DNA of 6,550 nucleotides, from positions 1 through 6,550 of the forward strand of contig DASZMJ010000332.1 of assembly GCA_035551935.1 (NCBI GenBank), written 5' to 3'. Origin of the DNA: DASZMJ01 sp035551935. Its GTDB lineage: Bacteria; Planctomycetota; Planctomycetia; Isosphaerales; Isosphaeraceae. Shown here piece after piece: positions 6,080 through 6,550 of the stretch (position 1 is the stretch's first letter; every line of letters begins with the position of its first letter). A program made the translations under genes and the position numbers. The notes under the pieces are model-generated. The model was not told where the DNA came from and ran no database searches. It saw only the letters and a list, made by a program, of their open reading frames with translations.

Positions 6080-6550
6080 ATGACGGCCCATCCTCGCGCC
6101 GATTCCGGCAAGGACTCGAAGCGGAGCCATGCCCGGATGTCCGAGCTTCGCCGATCGCTGCTCGCCTACCTCGCCGCGATGGTCGGCTGCGGCGCGATCC
6201 TGGTCCTCCTGCTCCAGCTCTGGCGGGCCGACTTCCGCGTGCCGTTCTCCTACGGCGGCGACGCCGTGTGTGCCCAGGTCTGGGTCAAGGGCCTGGCCGA
6301 GCACGGCTGGTTCCTCGAGAACCCCTCGCTCGGCGCCCCGGGCCGGATGGAGATGCACGATTTCCCGCTGGCCGACGGCCTCTTCTTCGTCCTGCTCCGC
6401 GGCTTCGCGCTCGCCTTCGGCGAGCACGTCGTCGCGCTGAACGCCTATTACCTCGCGACCTTCTTCCTCGCGACGGCCTCGGCCCTCTTCGCCCTCCGCC
6501 GGCTCGGCGTCGATCGGGGGCCGGCGGTCGTGAGCGGGCTGCTCTATGCG
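6080..6550 (+). CDS. N-terminal part of a polytopic membrane protein, possibly GT-C glycosyltransferase-like (3'-truncated)
   Basis: An open frame of 157 codons runs from ATG 6080 to the window end with no stop. After a short basic, hydrophilic N-terminus there is a hydrophobic helix (about residues 27-47, YLAAMVGCGAILVLLLQLW), then a loop containing YGGDA (D61), AEHGWFLENPSLGAPG and HDFPLADG, then two further hydrophobic stretches (about 98-114 and 119-139). A first TM helix followed by a large outer loop with acidic residues resembles polytopic GT-C-type glycosyltransferases and related YfhO-like membrane proteins; I cannot name the family with certainty. The start is ambiguous: ATG 6080 has AAGAGG only three bases upstream, while ATG 6137 (MSELRRSLLAYL) has GGAG ten bases upstream and gives a more usual short N-terminus. 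It is divergent from the sigma fusion gene and, if GT-C-like, would act in envelope glycan or lipid-linked sugar transfer. Confidence 0.75.
   Translation, partial: MTAHPRADSGKDSKRSHARMSELRRSLLAYLAAMVGCGAILVLLLQLWRADFRVPFSYGGDAVCAQVWVKGLAEHGWFLENPSLGAPGRMEMHDFPLADGLFFVLLRGFALAFGEHVVALNAYYLATFFLATASALFALRRLGVDRGPAVVSGLLYA

Noticed and set aside
6062..6090. TTGACG at 6062-6067 as a -35 box.
   Set aside because: No -10-like hexamer lies about 17 bases downstream (GGCCCA is there), and the motif is only 12 bases before the likely ATG.
5935..6111. 59-codon N-terminal extension of the sigma fusion frame to an ATG at 6111.
   Set aside because: The typical sigma N-terminus begins at MAGDATPTALRH (5934); the extension would overlap the start of the divergent membrane protein gene and has no recognisable sequence.
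6129..6440. Plus-strand open frame beginning at 6129, and the minus-strand frame 6044-6427.
   Set aside because: Both are off-frame shadows of the membrane protein frame 6080-6550, which alone shows hydrophobic helices and normal codon composition.

Overview
The window is very GC-rich and densely coding, and it reads as chromosomal DNA of a planctomycete, probably an Isosphaeraceae-like member. Two features drive this inference. One is an ECF-type sigma factor fused through a transmembrane helix to a periplasmic TlpA-like thioredoxin domain and carboxypeptidase-regulatory-like beta domains. The other is a TPR protein carrying the C-terminal signature (CPDPRFRDG ... GDF ... YRARRPYR) that I associate with planctomycete TPR proteins. 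No rRNA, tRNA, CRISPR array, insertion sequence or phage gene was seen.

Layout: (1) positions 2-1153, plus strand, the 3' part of a TPR-repeat protein whose start lies before the window. (2) positions 1131-2030, minus strand, a complete cation diffusion facilitator (CDF) metal exporter of about 299 aa, convergent with the TPR gene and overlapping its 3' end by 23 bp. (3) positions 2126-3127, minus strand, a complete zinc-dependent medium-chain alcohol dehydrogenase that closely resembles E. coli Ahr (YjgB), an NADPH-dependent aldehyde reductase, with a strong Shine-Dalgarno sequence. (4) positions 3208-5934, minus strand, the sigma factor / TM / TlpA / carboxypeptidase-regulatory fusion. Its last ~50 codons look frameshifted: the family-like C-terminus continues in another frame and ends at 3239. 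(5) positions 6080-6550, plus strand, the first 157 codons of a polytopic membrane protein, divergent from the sigma gene and cut by the window end.

The three minus-strand genes are co-oriented with gaps of about 80-111 bp and 95 bp, so they could be one transcription unit, but the gaps are wide enough for separate promoters. A shared theme is possible: a membrane-tethered sigma factor with a periplasmic CGPC thiol domain, an aldehyde reductase and a divalent-metal exporter would suit a redox, electrophile or metal stress response. That link is inference from neighbourhood only. The most notable observations are the fusion architecture, the probable one-base deletion near its 3' end, and the exchanged metal-site ligands in the CDF transporter (HxxxD in TM2, DxxxD in TM5, the reverse of E. 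coli YiiP).
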